From NCBI GenBank assembly GCA_947476405.1, contig CANJQG010000006.1:21398-85397 (forward strand): 64,000 bases of DNA, read 5' to 3'. Source of the stretch: Thiotrichales bacterium. GTDB lineage: Bacteria > Pseudomonadota > Gammaproteobacteria > Francisellales > CACEW01. Shown in pieces: positions 42,593-52,740 of this stretch. The notes beneath the pieces are model-generated. The model searched no databases, was not told where the DNA came from, and was given only the letters and a program-made list of their open reading frames with translations. The position numbers and the translations under genes were made by a program. Positions within the stretch are counted from its first letter, which is position 1; the number at the start of each line of letters is the position of its first letter.

Positions 42593-43645
42593 ATGCCCAA
42601 TAAAAAAGTACTCGTGATCGGCGGCGCAACTTTGGACACCATTATCCAATATGAAGACATGGAAACATTGATTCATCAACGCCACGATCAAATTCAATCC
42701 TATCTACTGCTTGAAGAAGGCAAAAAAATCGAAGTCTCTGCCCAACAGACTGCCAGTGGAGGCGGCGCAACCAATGCTGCAGTCTCCTTCAAACGACAAG
42801 GTTTTGATGTGAATCTGTTTTGTAAATTGGGCAAAGATGTGGCGGGTGAAAGGATTCTGCGCGAACTCCAAAGCTATGATTTAGATCTCTCCAATATTCG
42901 ATTTGATGAAAAAGAAGGCACTGCGACTTCGTTTGTAGTTCCCTCTCTCAAAGGCGATCGCACAGTCTTTGCCTATCGCGGCGCGAATGCCCACTTACTC
43001 GACGATGACTTACCTTTAGACCCGATCAAGAAAGCTGATTTTTTGTACATCACCTCCCTTAGCAAAAGCTCAGCCTCGCATCTGCCCGCCATTGTCGCCA
43101 AAGCTCAAAAAGATGAGGTCAAAGTGGCTGTCAACCCCGGAGTTAGCCAAATGAACAAAGGGGGTAGCGCCCTCCAGGAAAGCTTGCACGGCATTGACAT
43201 TCTGATTCTTAATCAAGAAGAAGCGCAAGCCTTAATGATTTCGGTTTTACAAGGGGAAGGTTTATTAGAAGGCAGCTTCGCCATGGGCTATTTTAACCTG
43301 AAAGAATTTTTCAAAAAAATACTCAGCCTTGGCCCCAAAATAGTGGTTGTCACGAATGGCGGAGACGGCGTGCATGTTGCTACCGCTGAAAAACTTTATT
43401 TCCACAAAGCCCCAAAAATCAAAATCGTGAATACCCTCGGCGCAGGCGATGCCTTCGGCTCAGGCTTTACCGGCGCTTATTATCAAACTCGCGACATTGC
43501 CCATGCCATCCGCGCCGGCATTGCCAACAGCGCATCAGTCATTCAATATCCTGATGCTAAAGAAGGATTGCTCTCTCAACAGGAACTGCAAAAGAAATTA
43601 GCAGATCTGCAGCTTGATGCTTTAAGCGTAAGTAATTGGGACTAA
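42593..43645 (+). CDS. PfkB-family carbohydrate kinase
   Basis: A 350-residue sugar kinase of the ribokinase/PfkB fold. The N-terminal signature region GGGATNAAVSFKRQGFDVNLFCKLGKD (about 57-83) and the C-terminal anion-hole motif NTLGAGDAFGSGFTGAYY (about 282-299, with catalytic Asp in GAGD) are clear. Substrate cannot be told from sequence; relatives phosphorylate ribose, fructose or adenosine. It follows hemE by 15 bp. Confidence 0.88.
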   Translation: MPNKKVLVIGGATLDTIIQYEDMETLIHQRHDQIQSYLLLEEGKKIEVSAQQTASGGGATNAAVSFKRQGFDVNLFCKLGKDVAGERILRELQSYDLDLSNIRFDEKEGTATSFVVPSLKGDRTVFAYRGANAHLLDDDLPLDPIKKADFLYITSLSKSSASHLPAIVAKAQKDEVKVAVNPGVSQMNKGGSALQESLHGIDILILNQEEAQALMISVLQGEGLLEGSFAMGYFNLKEFFKKILSLGPKIVVVTNGGDGVHVATAEKLYFHKAPKIKIVNTLGAGDAFGSGFTGAYYQTRDIAHAIRAGIANSASVIQYPDAKEGLLSQQELQKKLADLQLDALSVSNWD

Positions 43646-43662
43646 TATCCGTTACGCCACCC

Positions 43663-43691
43663 TTGATCTTTTTAGATTAATCAATGATAAT
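43663..43691 (+). promoter_or_regulatory. Promoter of gapA
   Basis: TTGATC (43663-43668), 17 bp, GATAAT (43686-43691); the leader to the ATG at 43730 is about 32 nt and contains an AGGAAAG site. Confidence 0.6.
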
Positions 43692-43729
43692 AAATAAAGA
43701 AAATTCATTAATCATATAGGAAAGATATC

Positions 43730-44740
43730 ATGACAATACGGGTTGCAATTAACGGTTATGGGCGCATTGGTAAAAATATTCTGAGAGCTTTATATGAAAG
43801 CGGAAAAAATAAACACATTCAAATTGTTGCTATTAATGATTTGGGCGACCCTAAAATTCTGCAACACTTAACACGATATGATACCGTTCACGGCCCTTTT
43901 AATGGAACGGTTGAGTTAGATGGAAATGATTTAATTGTCAATGGCGACCGCATCAAAGTGATCTCCGAGCGCGACCCTGCCAACCTCCCCTGGAAAGCAA
44001 TGAATATCGATGTCGTCCATGAATGTACAGGCTTCTTTACGACAAAAGAAAAAGCAGCCAAACATTTACAAGCTGGCGCTAAAAAAGTCATTATTTCTGC
44101 ACCCGGTGGGCATGATGTTGATGCAACGATTGTCTTCGGCGTCAATGACTCTGTTTTAACCAGCGCAATGACAGTGATCTCCAATGCATCTTGCACCACA
44201 AACTGCCTTGCACCTCTTGTGAAACCCCTTCATGCTGCACTGGGCCTGGAAAAAGGCTTGATGACCACGATTCATGCCTATACCAACGATCAAAAATTAA
44301 CAGACGTTTACCATGAAGATGTTCGTCGCGCTCGTTCAGCAACCCACTCTATGATCCCCACCAAAACCGGCGCCGCCTCTGCAGTGGGATTAGTCATGCC
44401 TGAATTAAATGGCAAGCTTGATGGTTTTGCAATGCGCGTCCCTGTAATTAATGTTTCTGTCGTTGATTTAACATTCACTGCAAAACGGGATACCACAGTC
44501 GAAGAAGTCAACGCTATTCTCAAAGCCGCGAGTGAAGGTGAATTAAAAGGCATTTTGGCCTGTAATGATTTACCCCTGGTTTCTATTGATTTTAATCATA
44601 ATCCGCACTCATCCATCTTTGATGCGACACAAACCAAAGTGATCGGAAACCTAGTGAAAGTCCTGTCCTGGTATGACAATGAATGGGGTTTTTCCAACCG
44701 TATGCTTGATACGACGATTGCATTTATGACCGCAAAATAA
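43730..44740 (+). CDS. gapA: Glyceraldehyde-3-phosphate dehydrogenase
   Basis: A 336-residue NAD-type enzyme of glycolysis. [19 protein letters not shown] (NAD fold), AINDLGD (the Asp that favours NAD over NADP), catalytic SNASCTTNC, the His of [10 protein letters not shown], and [14 protein letters not shown] at the end are all present. Length and layout are normal. It has its own promoter and ends before a 14-bp hairpin shared with the convergent AddA-like gene. With fba it supplies the middle of glycolysis. Confidence 0.97.
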   Translation: MTIRVAINGYGRIGKNILRALYESGKNKHIQIVAINDLGDPKILQHLTRYDTVHGPFNGTVELDGNDLIVNGDRIKVISERDPANLPWKAMNIDVVHECTGFFTTKEKAAKHLQAGAKKVIISAPGGHDVDATIVFGVNDSVLTSAMTVISNASCTTNCLAPLVKPLHAALGLEKGLMTTIHAYTNDQKLTDVYHEDVRRARSATHSMIPTKTGAASAVGLVMPELNGKLDGFAMRVPVINVSVVDLTFTAKRDTTVEEVNAILKAASEGELKGILACNDLPLVSIDFNHNPHSSIFDATQTKVIGNLVKVLSWYDNEWGFSNRMLDTTIAFMTAK

Positions 44741-44754
44741 ACTAAAATAATAGA

Positions 44755-44803
44755 CGGTCATTTTCATCTTTAGGAAAGAGAGAGTCACTGATGAAAATGA
44801 CCG
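44755..44803. terminator. Bidirectional hairpin between gapA and the AddA-like gene
   Basis: A perfect 14-bp stem (44755-44768 with 44790-44803) around a 21-nt loop lies between two convergent genes. The flanks are A/T-rich rather than pure T tracts, so both Rho-independent termination and transcript 3'-end stabilisation are possible. Confidence 0.7.
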
Positions 44804-44828
44804 CAAATTGATTTTATTATAGACTGAT

Positions 44829-47765
44829 CTAATTGTCAACACACTCGAGATGGTCTAATTCCGGAAAATACAAGCCCAGACGGATCGATTTTTTTTCATC
44901 CAGCTTTTTAACAAGCACCTGATAATGGCGCAATTGGGGCCCATACGCTTTTTTCATCCGCTCTAAAAACACTTCCAATCGCTCATCTTGTTGTGGATGA
45001 GTGACTTTGTAATCGATGATATATCGAACCCCTTCACAAACAAAACTGCGATCAATAATATTTTTGACCATCTCACCTTTTGCATTAATTGAAACCAGCG
45101 GCCATTCACTATGCGCCTCTTCATGAGGAGACAATAGCCATTGCGCGGTCAGGCTGCGCTCGAGCCCCTGAATAATCACCAACGCCTCGGCAGTTGCATC
45201 TTGAATAGAAGGCGCCTGCTGATAACGGGCGCGACACTCCAAATAATGATGGATATATTCACCCAAAGCACGCTCTTTTTCAGAATTCGACTGAGCAGGA
45301 ATAGAGGGAGGCTCAATACATTCAGGCGCTTTCCAAGGGCTCAATACTTTGGGCTTTAAGCGCCAAATGCCTTGATCAATCGATTGCAGCTTCGGCAATT
45401 GCAAATCAAGCTCAGCAGTTTGATAATGCAAATCCAAATTCAAACTGGGCATCAAATATTTTAAAAACGTCTTCGCTGGTGTTTTCCACTCGTTCTTAGC
45501 ATCCAACTCAATCACCGCAGAAAGCCAGAGACTTTGCTTAGCACGAGTCATGGCAACATACAGCAAGCGCAAAATTTCCTGCTCACCCTTTTGGGCATTG
45601 AGCCATTTTAAATACGCATAACTCGGAGATGCTTCTGCCACGGCTCCTGCACGCTCTGCCAATAAAAAATAAAAGTGTTGATTCAAATAAAAAACGTGAG
45701 ATAGTAGAATGGGTGAATCTGAACGAGACGGCTGACGATTTAAAGCCGGCAAAAAAACGTGATCAAACTCGAGCCCCTTTGACTGATGAATAGTCAACAA
45801 TAAAACGCCTGATGCATTGGACCCCGCCTCCTCACCCGGATCAAAAGCAGATAACTGACGTTTAAAGTCAGCATACGATGGCATTGCTTTGCATAGACAA
45901 AGAAAACGTGTAAAAATTTCTACAATACGTGCATCCTGAGGTGATTTTATAATCTCCACCCCTGCAATTCTTCCCCAAACTTGCCGCCACTTTAAATAAA
46001 GTGGCAAATGCTGATCCGTCCCTTCCAAAATGGGATAAAGCGCAGCAAGCAGATGGCGAACTCTTTGGTGCCCCTCTTCTGACAACTCAGATTCTTCCAA
46101 TAAAAGTGTTTTCCAAATCACCTGCTGCTCACTTTGCATCGCAATTTTAAGAAGATCCGCCTTCATCAATCCACAAAAGGGCGAGCGGAGCAAGGCCATC
46201 CATGCAAGGCGATTTCCTAAATGTTGCATGCTATAAATAAGATTCATCAAATCATCAACCAACGGTGCATTCAGCCAATGTTGATCTTTTTTAATTGAAT
46301 AAGGAATATTAGCTTGGTTTAACGCAAGAATAATCTCAGAAAAATGACTTCGCGCTCGCACCAAAATAGCAATACTTTCGTTTGATTTAGACTTTTGTAT
46401 TGTCGAAATATGCCTGACAATACTTTTTGCCTCTTGCATTGGGTCTGCAAAAAAATGTTGTTGCACGCCCTGAGCATCAGGAAAATCACGTTGTGGTTCA
46501 CTCTCCATAAACTGAACTTTTCCTAAAACCGAATCAGCTTCTGGCGGAAACATCTGCTGTCCAGCCCGGTTAATAAAATGAACAATCTTTGGATCACTCC
46601 GAAAATTACGCCGAAGCAATAAAGGGGTCAGCTTAATTGCACCGATTCCCTCCGAACGTGCTTGCAAAAACAAGCCCACATTGGCATTCCTAAAGCCGTA
46701 AATCGACTGCTTTGGATCCCCCACCAAAAACAAAGTGCGCCCATCCTGAGATTGCCAATCCGTTGTCAGGGCTTTCAAAAGACGAAACTGTAAATTCGAG
46801 GTATCCTGAAACTCATCCACCAGAATATGCTTAATTTTGGTGTCCATACGCTGCATGATTTCAGGATCTGTTTCAAGCAAATGCACCGCAGACAAAGCAA
46901 TATCATGAAAATCAGTCCATTGATTCTCATGCAAAACCATCTGTAAATAGGCTGCGGCCAAAGGCAAGACTTCTAATAAAATTGGCAGCAGTGAGTCCTC
47001 TTTTTTCTCCCACTCAGGCAGATGTCGCACTTTGATCAAAAAATCTAGAAATTCAAGGGGAACCGGTTCTTTGATGCATTTACGCACCTCATCTTTCTGA
47101 GTCAAAACGCGATCGGCAATCCCCTTCAAATTTGTTTCATCTCCAAAGGATGCGCGATAAGATGCGGGCTTTAAATTTTGCCATTCCTGCCAAGCCGCAG
47201 CATGCAACTTTTTAACACAGGTTTCCTGCAAAGCGAATGCATTGCCATGATGCTTGGCCCCCAAAACAATCGGCAACCATTCCTCCCTGCTTTTCAACAA
47301 ATCAAAAAGCAGGTCCGTCACCATCAACAATTGATTATCAAAATACTGAAATAAGGCACAAAATGCTACTGAACCTTCATCCTGCTTTTCAATCACATTC
47401 AGTAATGCAGCCAGAAATGCCTGCTTCAATACAGCTTCATCCTCCAACATTTCAGCTGTTAAAACGGGGCTGGTCAGCGGCGCTTGATTCACCACAACCC
47501 GACAAAACGAATCGATGGTCATCACTTGAATATTTGGATTTAAATGCGCTTCACCCTGTGCTTTTGCAATCCGCTCCTGCATCTCATGCGCTGCTTTACG
47601 CGTAAAAGTAATCGCCAGAATTTCTTCTGGCCGCTCTACCGTCTCCAATAATTTCAGATAGCGCTTGACCAGGAGATCCGTCTTTCCAGACCCAGCTGGC
47701 GCCTCAACAATAAAAGAGTCCAGCGGATCTAAAGCCTGTAAACGCGCAACGGAGTCACTCATCAT
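44829..47765 (-). CDS. AddA/RecB-like helicase-nuclease
   Basis: A 978-residue superfamily 1 helicase with a C-terminal PD-(D/E)XK nuclease. Helicase motifs: Walker A VEAPAGSGKTDLLVKR (about 19-34), ITFTRKAAHEMQERI, ILVDEFQDTSNLQF, VGDPKQSIYGFRNA, LRRNFRS, LLTIHQSKGLEFDHVFLP, LYVAMTRAK. Near the end, NIIDRSFV and YIIDYKV carry the nuclease Asp and Lys, and QLRHYQV the Q..Y motif. This is the AddA layout, which needs AddB to resect DNA ends; none is in the window. The ATG at 47765 overlaps the upstream monooxygenase stop (ATGA); 47762 is an alternative. Confidence 0.9.
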   Translation of the reverse strand: MMSDSVARLQALDPLDSFIVEAPAGSGKTDLLVKRYLKLLETVERPEEILAITFTRKAAHEMQERIAKAQGEAHLNPNIQVMTIDSFCRVVVNQAPLTSPVLTAEMLEDEAVLKQAFLAALLNVIEKQDEGSVAFCALFQYFDNQLLMVTDLLFDLLKSREEWLPIVLGAKHHGNAFALQETCVKKLHAAAWQEWQNLKPASYRASFGDETNLKGIADRVLTQKDEVRKCIKEPVPLEFLDFLIKVRHLPEWEKKEDSLLPILLEVLPLAAAYLQMVLHENQWTDFHDIALSAVHLLETDPEIMQRMDTKIKHILVDEFQDTSNLQFRLLKALTTDWQSQDGRTLFLVGDPKQSIYGFRNANVGLFLQARSEGIGAIKLTPLLLRRNFRSDPKIVHFINRAGQQMFPPEADSVLGKVQFMESEPQRDFPDAQGVQQHFFADPMQEAKSIVRHISTIQKSKSNESIAILVRARSHFSEIILALNQANIPYSIKKDQHWLNAPLVDDLMNLIYSMQHLGNRLAWMALLRSPFCGLMKADLLKIAMQSEQQVIWKTLLLEESELSEEGHQRVRHLLAALYPILEGTDQHLPLYLKWRQVWGRIAGVEIIKSPQDARIVEIFTRFLCLCKAMPSYADFKRQLSAFDPGEEAGSNASGVLLLTIHQSKGLEFDHVFLPALNRQPSRSDSPILLSHVFYLNQHFYFLLAERAGAVAEASPSYAYLKWLNAQKGEQEILRLLYVAMTRAKQSLWLSAVIELDAKNEWKTPAKTFLKYLMPSLNLDLHYQTAELDLQLPKLQSIDQGIWRLKPKVLSPWKAPECIEPPSIPAQSNSEKERALGEYIHHYLECRARYQQAPSIQDATAEALVIIQGLERSLTAQWLLSPHEEAHSEWPLVSINAKGEMVKNIIDRSFVCEGVRYIIDYKVTHPQQDERLEVFLERMKKAYGPQLRHYQVLVKKLDEKKSIRLGLYFPELDHLECVDN

Positions 47766-49273
47766 AAATCCAAGGTGACTTCTCGAAAATACTGTTTGAG
47801 AGATTTCATTTCTGAAATCCCACCACGAGCAGCAATGTATTGATCAGGTCTGATTAAAATCCATGTGGGTACCCGCACCCGATAACACTGATAAAGGCCT
47901 AAATTAATACTGCTAACCGGCACTAAATTAACTGGAAATGGACAATTTTTTAACAATACTTTATGATCTGTCTCACGCCCCCCAAATACCAATAGTGTAT
48001 GCTGGGGAACAATACAACGGGAATAAAGAGAAACGCCATCTAATAAACCTTCTAACAAACGCGTTCCAGGATAACCCGGATGGTCTTTTGGCCGAATCAC
48101 CAGGGGGCTTTGCTTATAAAAAATACTGATTTCTGCCATACTCTCCGTCAGCGCTTTGATTATTTTTGGCAACTTGACTAAACGCGGGAAAACAAAATTA
48201 CGTAATTTGATCAAAAGTCTATTTTTCATCATGATCATATGGGTCATGCGCGCTGCACGCTCAACCACTTCTTTACCTACATGCCTGCGCTCCAAAGCAT
48301 AACTAGAGAGCAGAATATCTTCACGGCCCCCTTTCTCAATCTCAGCCACTTTCCAGGCTAGGTTAATGGCGTCTTGCATGCCGGTATTCATGCCCTGCCC
48401 GCCTGCCGGACTATGCACATGCGCTGCATCTCCCAACAAAACAACCCGTCCAACATGATAATGATTACTCACACGCTCATTGATTTTAAAGGGGCTCATC
48501 CAAGTCGGATTCGATAAGGTTAACTTAAAAGGGCAGGCTTCATCCACATAAGTTTGGAATTCCTCCAAAGATACAGGCCGATCATCAATTCGACCCCGAC
48601 TCGTAAATAAACGCACCTGGCCATCCGGCAAAGGAATAAACGCCATGGCGCCTTTTTTACTAAAAAATGAACTCAACGTACTACGGGATAAGGGGCCATT
48701 AACCTCCACATCTGCAAGAATCCAGGTTTCTTCCTCTTGTGAACCTTGAAAATTGAGATTCAAACTATGCCGTACGAGACTATGCGCACCGTCACATCCA
48801 AAGAGATAATCAACACACTGTTTTTCTTCCTGCTGCGTATCATGATGCCAAAGCACGACTTCAATGCCTCGATCTGTCATCTCATAAGCACGCAATTCGA
48901 CCCCGCGCTCAATGACGCCGCCCCATTTTTTCAAATGCGCTGTCAATATTTTTTCAGTTTGTGATTGCGGAACAATTAAGGCAAAAGGATAAGGGGTGGC
49001 CAAACGCCCAAAATCCAATTTGAATAAATTAATTCCATTCGAATAGGCTTCTATAGCCGTCATTTTAAGACCTTGGGCTAAAAATTCATCTATCTCACCT
49101 CGGAGCGCTAAGTGCTCCAACGTCCGACTCCACAAAGCTAAAGCTCTTGATTCTTTTGCAGGTTCTGCGCTTTTTTCAATAAGCCTGGGGGTGATGCCAA
49201 AATAATGAAGCTCTTTTGCTAAAGTCAATCCAACGGGCCCTGCTCCCACAATCAAACACTTTAATTGACGCAT
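47762..49273 (-). CDS. FAD-dependent aromatic monooxygenase (PheA/TfdB-type)
   Basis: A 503-residue flavoprotein hydroxylase. The FAD-binding loop CLIVGAGPVGLTLA (about 6-19), the middle motif YLFGCDGAHSLVRHSL (about 162-177) and GDAAHVHSPAGGQGMNTGMQDAINLAWK (about 288-315) show an NAD(P)H- and O2-using aromatic hydroxylase. The C-terminal thioredoxin-like region (about 380-500) is that of phenol hydroxylase. Substrate unknown; no ring-cleavage genes are near. Its stop overlaps the AddA-like start, and it begins 2 bp after the rluD stop. Confidence 0.9.
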   Translation of the reverse strand: MRQLKCLIVGAGPVGLTLAKELHYFGITPRLIEKSAEPAKESRALALWSRTLEHLALRGEIDEFLAQGLKMTAIEAYSNGINLFKLDFGRLATPYPFALIVPQSQTEKILTAHLKKWGGVIERGVELRAYEMTDRGIEVVLWHHDTQQEEKQCVDYLFGCDGAHSLVRHSLNLNFQGSQEEETWILADVEVNGPLSRSTLSSFFSKKGAMAFIPLPDGQVRLFTSRGRIDDRPVSLEEFQTYVDEACPFKLTLSNPTWMSPFKINERVSNHYHVGRVVLLGDAAHVHSPAGGQGMNTGMQDAINLAWKVAEIEKGGREDILLSSYALERRHVGKEVVERAARMTHMIMMKNRLLIKLRNFVFPRLVKLPKIIKALTESMAEISIFYKQSPLVIRPKDHPGYPGTRLLEGLLDGVSLYSRCIVPQHTLLVFGGRETDHKVLLKNCPFPVNLVPVSSINLGLYQCYRVRVPTWILIRPDQYIAARGGISEMKSLKQYFREVTLDL

Positions 49274-49274
49274 A

Positions 49275-50183
49275 CTATGCCTCCAAATTTTGAATTAAAT
49301 CAACAAAGTCCTGCTCCCAGGGAACGCTAAAATGCATGATTTCATTGGATAGCGGATGCTTGAAAGATAGGCGCTCCGCCTGCAAAGCTTGCCTAGGAAA
49401 TAATGCGCTTTGATTCCCCCGCTTTCCATATACTGTATCACCAACCAAAGGATAACCCAAGTGCGCCAGATGGACTCGAATCTGATGAGTACGACCTGTT
49501 TCTAATTGGGCTTCAATCAAAGTATATCCCACAAAATGTTTTAGGACTTTAACATGAGTCACCGCCGGTTTTGCATGGAGAGAATGCATTAAAACAGCCA
49601 TTCTGACTCGATCTACAGGATGACGCCCAATTGGCGCATTAATCGTTTTACCGCTGATTAAATGCCCCCGCACTAAGGCGACATAAATACGCTCGACGCT
49701 ATGCTCTTTCAATTGTGAAATGAGGTTTAAACGCGCCTCCCCCATTTTAGCCACCACCATCAAACCCGCTGTATTTTTATCCAAACGATGCACAATTCCA
49801 GCTCGAGGCAAGGTATTTTGTAAAGGACGGTGAAAAAGTAAGGCATTGACTAAAGTCCCTGTCTTCTGACCTGCGCCTGGATGAACGGTGAGACCAGGCG
49901 GCTTATTAATGACAATGACAGCCTCATCTTCATACACAATTCTCAGCGGAATAGATTCAGCTTGATCCACACCGATTTCATGCCTGACTAAGTGAACAGA
50001 AACAGCATCTCCCACCTTAAGTTTTGTTTTAGGCGAAACAGATTGAGCATTAATTTGCACCTTCCCCGCATGAATCGCAGCTTGAATTTCCACGCGTGAA
50101 AAATCTCGAATCTGACTAGATAAAAACTTATCCAGCCGTTCGCCTGGAATGATTTCAGTGAGATGAAGTGTTTTTGAATTCAT
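49275..50183 (-). CDS. rluD: 23S rRNA pseudouridine synthase RluD
   Basis: A 302-residue pseudouridine synthase. An N-terminal S4 domain (GERLDKFLSSQI, about 13-24) precedes the catalytic domain with GIVHRLDKNTAGLMVVAK (the catalytic Asp in HRLDK, about 134) and LETGRTHQIRVHLAHLGYPLVGD, the RluA-family signature. RluD modifies U1911/1915/1917 of helix 69, the loop next to the RlmH site. RluC is close in sequence, so the D assignment is likely but not certain. It overlaps the end of rnc by 29 bp. Confidence 0.88.
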   Translation of the reverse strand: MNSKTLHLTEIIPGERLDKFLSSQIRDFSRVEIQAAIHAGKVQINAQSVSPKTKLKVGDAVSVHLVRHEIGVDQAESIPLRIVYEDEAVIVINKPPGLTVHPGAGQKTGTLVNALLFHRPLQNTLPRAGIVHRLDKNTAGLMVVAKMGEARLNLISQLKEHSVERIYVALVRGHLISGKTINAPIGRHPVDRVRMAVLMHSLHAKPAVTHVKVLKHFVGYTLIEAQLETGRTHQIRVHLAHLGYPLVGDTVYGKRGNQSALFPRQALQAERLSFKHPLSNEIMHFSVPWEQDFVDLIQNLEA

Positions 50184-50862
50184 AAGCAGGGACTTTGAGC
50201 AAAGCTTTATATGCAGCTTGTTGCTCCGCTATTTTCTTACTCTGTCCCTCAGCCTCCTCTGCAATATTTAAATCGACAATTTTACACGAAATCCAAAACG
50301 TTTTCGCATGATCGGGGCCTTCCTGACGTAATACTTCGTATTGCGGCAGACTCAATCCTTTTGACTGTAAATACTCCTGCAAACGGCTTTTATAATCGCT
50401 GGGAATATCCGAAACATCCAATGAATTTAAGCGAGAAGCAAACCATTGCAACAAAAGCGCCTGAGTGGCTTCGAAATGGCTATCCAGATAAACCGCACCA
50501 ATCACTGCCTCCAGCGCATCTTCGATCGTTGAATGACGGCGAAATCCACCTGTATTTAACTCCCCCAAACCCAGATTCATGACATTGCCCAAATTCATTT
50601 CTAAAGCCATTTTCGCCAAGGTATCTCCCTTGACTAAACTCGCCCGCAAGCGGGTCAGCTCCCCTTCAGAACAATCAGGAAAACGCTGAAACAAAGCCAT
50701 CGCAATCACTGCATTCAGAATTGCATCGCCCAAAAACTCCAGCCGTTCATTATTTGCACGCCCCTCAAAACTTCGATGCGTCAAGGCATGCTCCAAAAGC
50801 GACTCATCTTTAAAAACATAACCTAACGCTTTAGAAAGCGTTTCTAATTGGAGCGCTCTCAT
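50155..50862 (-). CDS. rnc: Ribonuclease III
   Basis: A 235-residue enzyme that cuts double-stranded RNA in rRNA maturation and mRNA decay. NERLEFLGDAIL (signature, with metal-binding Glu and Asp), LTHRSF and GAVYLDSHFEA lie in the RNase domain; the C-terminal dsRBD has DYKSRLQEYLQ...QYEVLRQEGPDHAKTFW...AEGQSKKIAEQQAA. Start: ATG 50862 gives an ATGA overlap with the lepB stop; a longer frame starting at TTG 50889 is less likely. Usually followed by era, but here by rluD. Confidence 0.95.
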   Translation of the reverse strand: MRALQLETLSKALGYVFKDESLLEHALTHRSFEGRANNERLEFLGDAILNAVIAMALFQRFPDCSEGELTRLRASLVKGDTLAKMALEMNLGNVMNLGLGELNTGGFRRHSTIEDALEAVIGAVYLDSHFEATQALLLQWFASRLNSLDVSDIPSDYKSRLQEYLQSKGLSLPQYEVLRQEGPDHAKTFWISCKIVDLNIAEEAEGQSKKIAEQQAAYKALLKVPAYEFKNTSSH

Positions 50863-51650
50863 GGCATCTTCATCCCAATTCGATTCCAACGAATATCATG
50901 CGTCAAAGAATTATAACTAAGGAAAATAGTGCTCGCCCGACCAATCAATTGCTTCTGCGAAACAAAGCCCCAAAAACGACTATCATCACTGTTATCCCGA
51001 TTATCACCCATACAAAAATATTCCCCAGGAGGCACTACTAAACCTGTAAAATTATGTGCAGGAACGGCTGGACTCGTATAAATCTGATGGAGATGTCCTC
51101 CCAAATCATTCATATATTCCTGCACCATGATCGAACCTAAATTTGCATTATTAGGCTCAGCAAGCGTTTGAATAAAATTCATTTCCACAGCCTTCCCATT
51201 GATAAACAATTGTTTATTGAGATAGGAAATCGTATCCCCCGGCACGCCAATCACTGTTTTAATCAAATCCGTTTGTGGGTTAACTGGATTTTTAAACACA
51301 GCAACATCCCCTGTTTGCGGTGTACCTGTTGGAATCAATGTGGTTCCAAAAAATGGCAAATGAATGCCATAAGCAAATTTATTGACAAAAATAAAGTCCC
51401 CCAACTGAATGGTAGGTAGCATAGAGCCAGAGGGCACAATATACGGCTCAAAGATAAAACTACGAATGAAAAATACAATCAAAAAAACGGGCCATAATGA
51501 ACGCGCATAATCAACTAAAAAAGGAGGATTGGCTTGAGTCTCCAGCTCGAATTTCCGGCGTGCTTGACAAAAAAAACGATCCACCAGGGTAATGATCACT
51601 GATGCAATCAACAAAACAAACAGTCCCCACTCGAAATAAATCCCGATCAC
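50859..51650 (-). CDS. lepB: Signal peptidase I
   Basis: A 263-residue inner-membrane protease that cleaves signal peptides in the periplasm. Two membrane helices (about 5-22 and 48-66) anchor it. The catalytic Ser is S76 in PSGSMLPT; the general base Lys is K131 in DLIKTVIGVPGD; GDNRDNSDDSRFWG is box E. It is shorter than E. coli LepB (324). lepA is not adjacent. It processes exported proteins such as the porins and small exported proteins of this window. Confidence 0.96.
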   Translation of the reverse strand: MIGIYFEWGLFVLLIASVIITLVDRFFCQARRKFELETQANPPFLVDYARSLWPVFLIVFFIRSFIFEPYIVPSGSMLPTIQLGDFIFVNKFAYGIHLPFFGTTLIPTGTPQTGDVAVFKNPVNPQTDLIKTVIGVPGDTISYLNKQLFINGKAVEMNFIQTLAEPNNANLGSIMVQEYMNDLGGHLHQIYTSPAVPAHNFTGLVVPPGEYFCMGDNRDNSDDSRFWGFVSQKQLIGRASTIFLSYNSLTHDIRWNRIGMKMP

Positions 51651-51681
51651 AAAAACCTCTCACTGATAAACCAAGCGCTTA

Positions 51682-52740
51682 TTAAATCAGGTTTGGGGCG
51701 AAATTGCAAACACGCGGCACCCTCGCCATCACCCGAGTTAAAGAGGCATAGGGTGATAAAACCAAATGATTTGCATCCCATAAAATAACCGAATCATTAA
51801 CAACCACATCTGGATAATCCGTCACATCCGTCATCATAAAATCCATTGAAACTCGCCCAACAATCGGCGTTAAATGCCCCTTTATTTTGACCCGGGCTTC
51901 AGGATGAGGATATTGAGGATACCCATCTCCATATCCCACTGATACGACTGCAATTTTAGTGGGGCGGCTTGCGATCCAATCCAATCCATAGCCCACCCCC
52001 TCCCCAGAAGAAATCTCGAGGATATTCAATACTTTTGCCTCAAACTGCATCACAGGAATAATCCCAATCTCCTTTTCAGTCCGATCTGAACAAGGCGAAA
52101 GCCCATACAACATCAAGCCTGGTCGAACCACATCCAAATGAAATTCAGGATAATGCAATAATCCCGCTGAGTTGACGACACTTTTGGGGTAAGACCAGCG
52201 TTGAGTTAAGGCTGAAAATCGACTTAATTGCGCCAAAGTATGAGGATGATTGCGGATATCCGCTACTGCCAGATGTGTCATCACAGCTTCGATCTCAACC
52301 GCACGAATTTTTTCCAGACGCTTCAACAACCCTTCTGCCTCAGACATCGAGCATCCCAAACGATGCATGCCCGTATCAATTTTAAACCAGACTTTGATTC
52401 GATCAGTACCCGAATACTGTTCCAGCAAATCTAAATGCTTTTCGTGATAGACCACTAAATCTAAGGCATGCTCTTCAACAAACGGCATATTGATGGCCTC
52501 AGCCAACCCGCCCATTAAAACAATCCGCTTGCTGATGCCCTTTTCACGCAATAAAAGCGCTTCATCCAAACTGGCAACCCCCAGATAATGCGCATCCAAA
52601 ACAGCTGCACACTCCAGCAATCCATGACCATAGGCATTGGCCTTGACCATCGCCAGCACTTTTGATTGAGGAGCCATTTTTTTAACTTGCTGCAGATTAT
52701 TTTGTAATGCCCACACATCAATTTTGGCGCACACGCGCAT
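51682..52740 (-). CDS. alr: Alanine racemase
   Basis: A 352-residue PLP enzyme that makes D-alanine for peptidoglycan. The PLP lysine lies in LAMVKANAYGHG (Lys about 33); RPGLMLYGLSP and the C-terminal VSVGYGDGYPQYP with the catalytic Tyr and substrate loop are typical, as is GRVSMDFMMTDVTD. Its start shares one base with the dnaB stop (TAATG). The pair dnaB-alr is a common gammaproteobacterial arrangement. Confidence 0.96.
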   Translation of the reverse strand: MRVCAKIDVWALQNNLQQVKKMAPQSKVLAMVKANAYGHGLLECAAVLDAHYLGVASLDEALLLREKGISKRIVLMGGLAEAINMPFVEEHALDLVVYHEKHLDLLEQYSGTDRIKVWFKIDTGMHRLGCSMSEAEGLLKRLEKIRAVEIEAVMTHLAVADIRNHPHTLAQLSRFSALTQRWSYPKSVVNSAGLLHYPEFHLDVVRPGLMLYGLSPCSDRTEKEIGIIPVMQFEAKVLNILEISSGEGVGYGLDWIASRPTKIAVVSVGYGDGYPQYPHPEARVKIKGHLTPIVGRVSMDFMMTDVTDYPDVVVNDSVILWDANHLVLSPYASLTRVMARVPRVCNFAPNLI

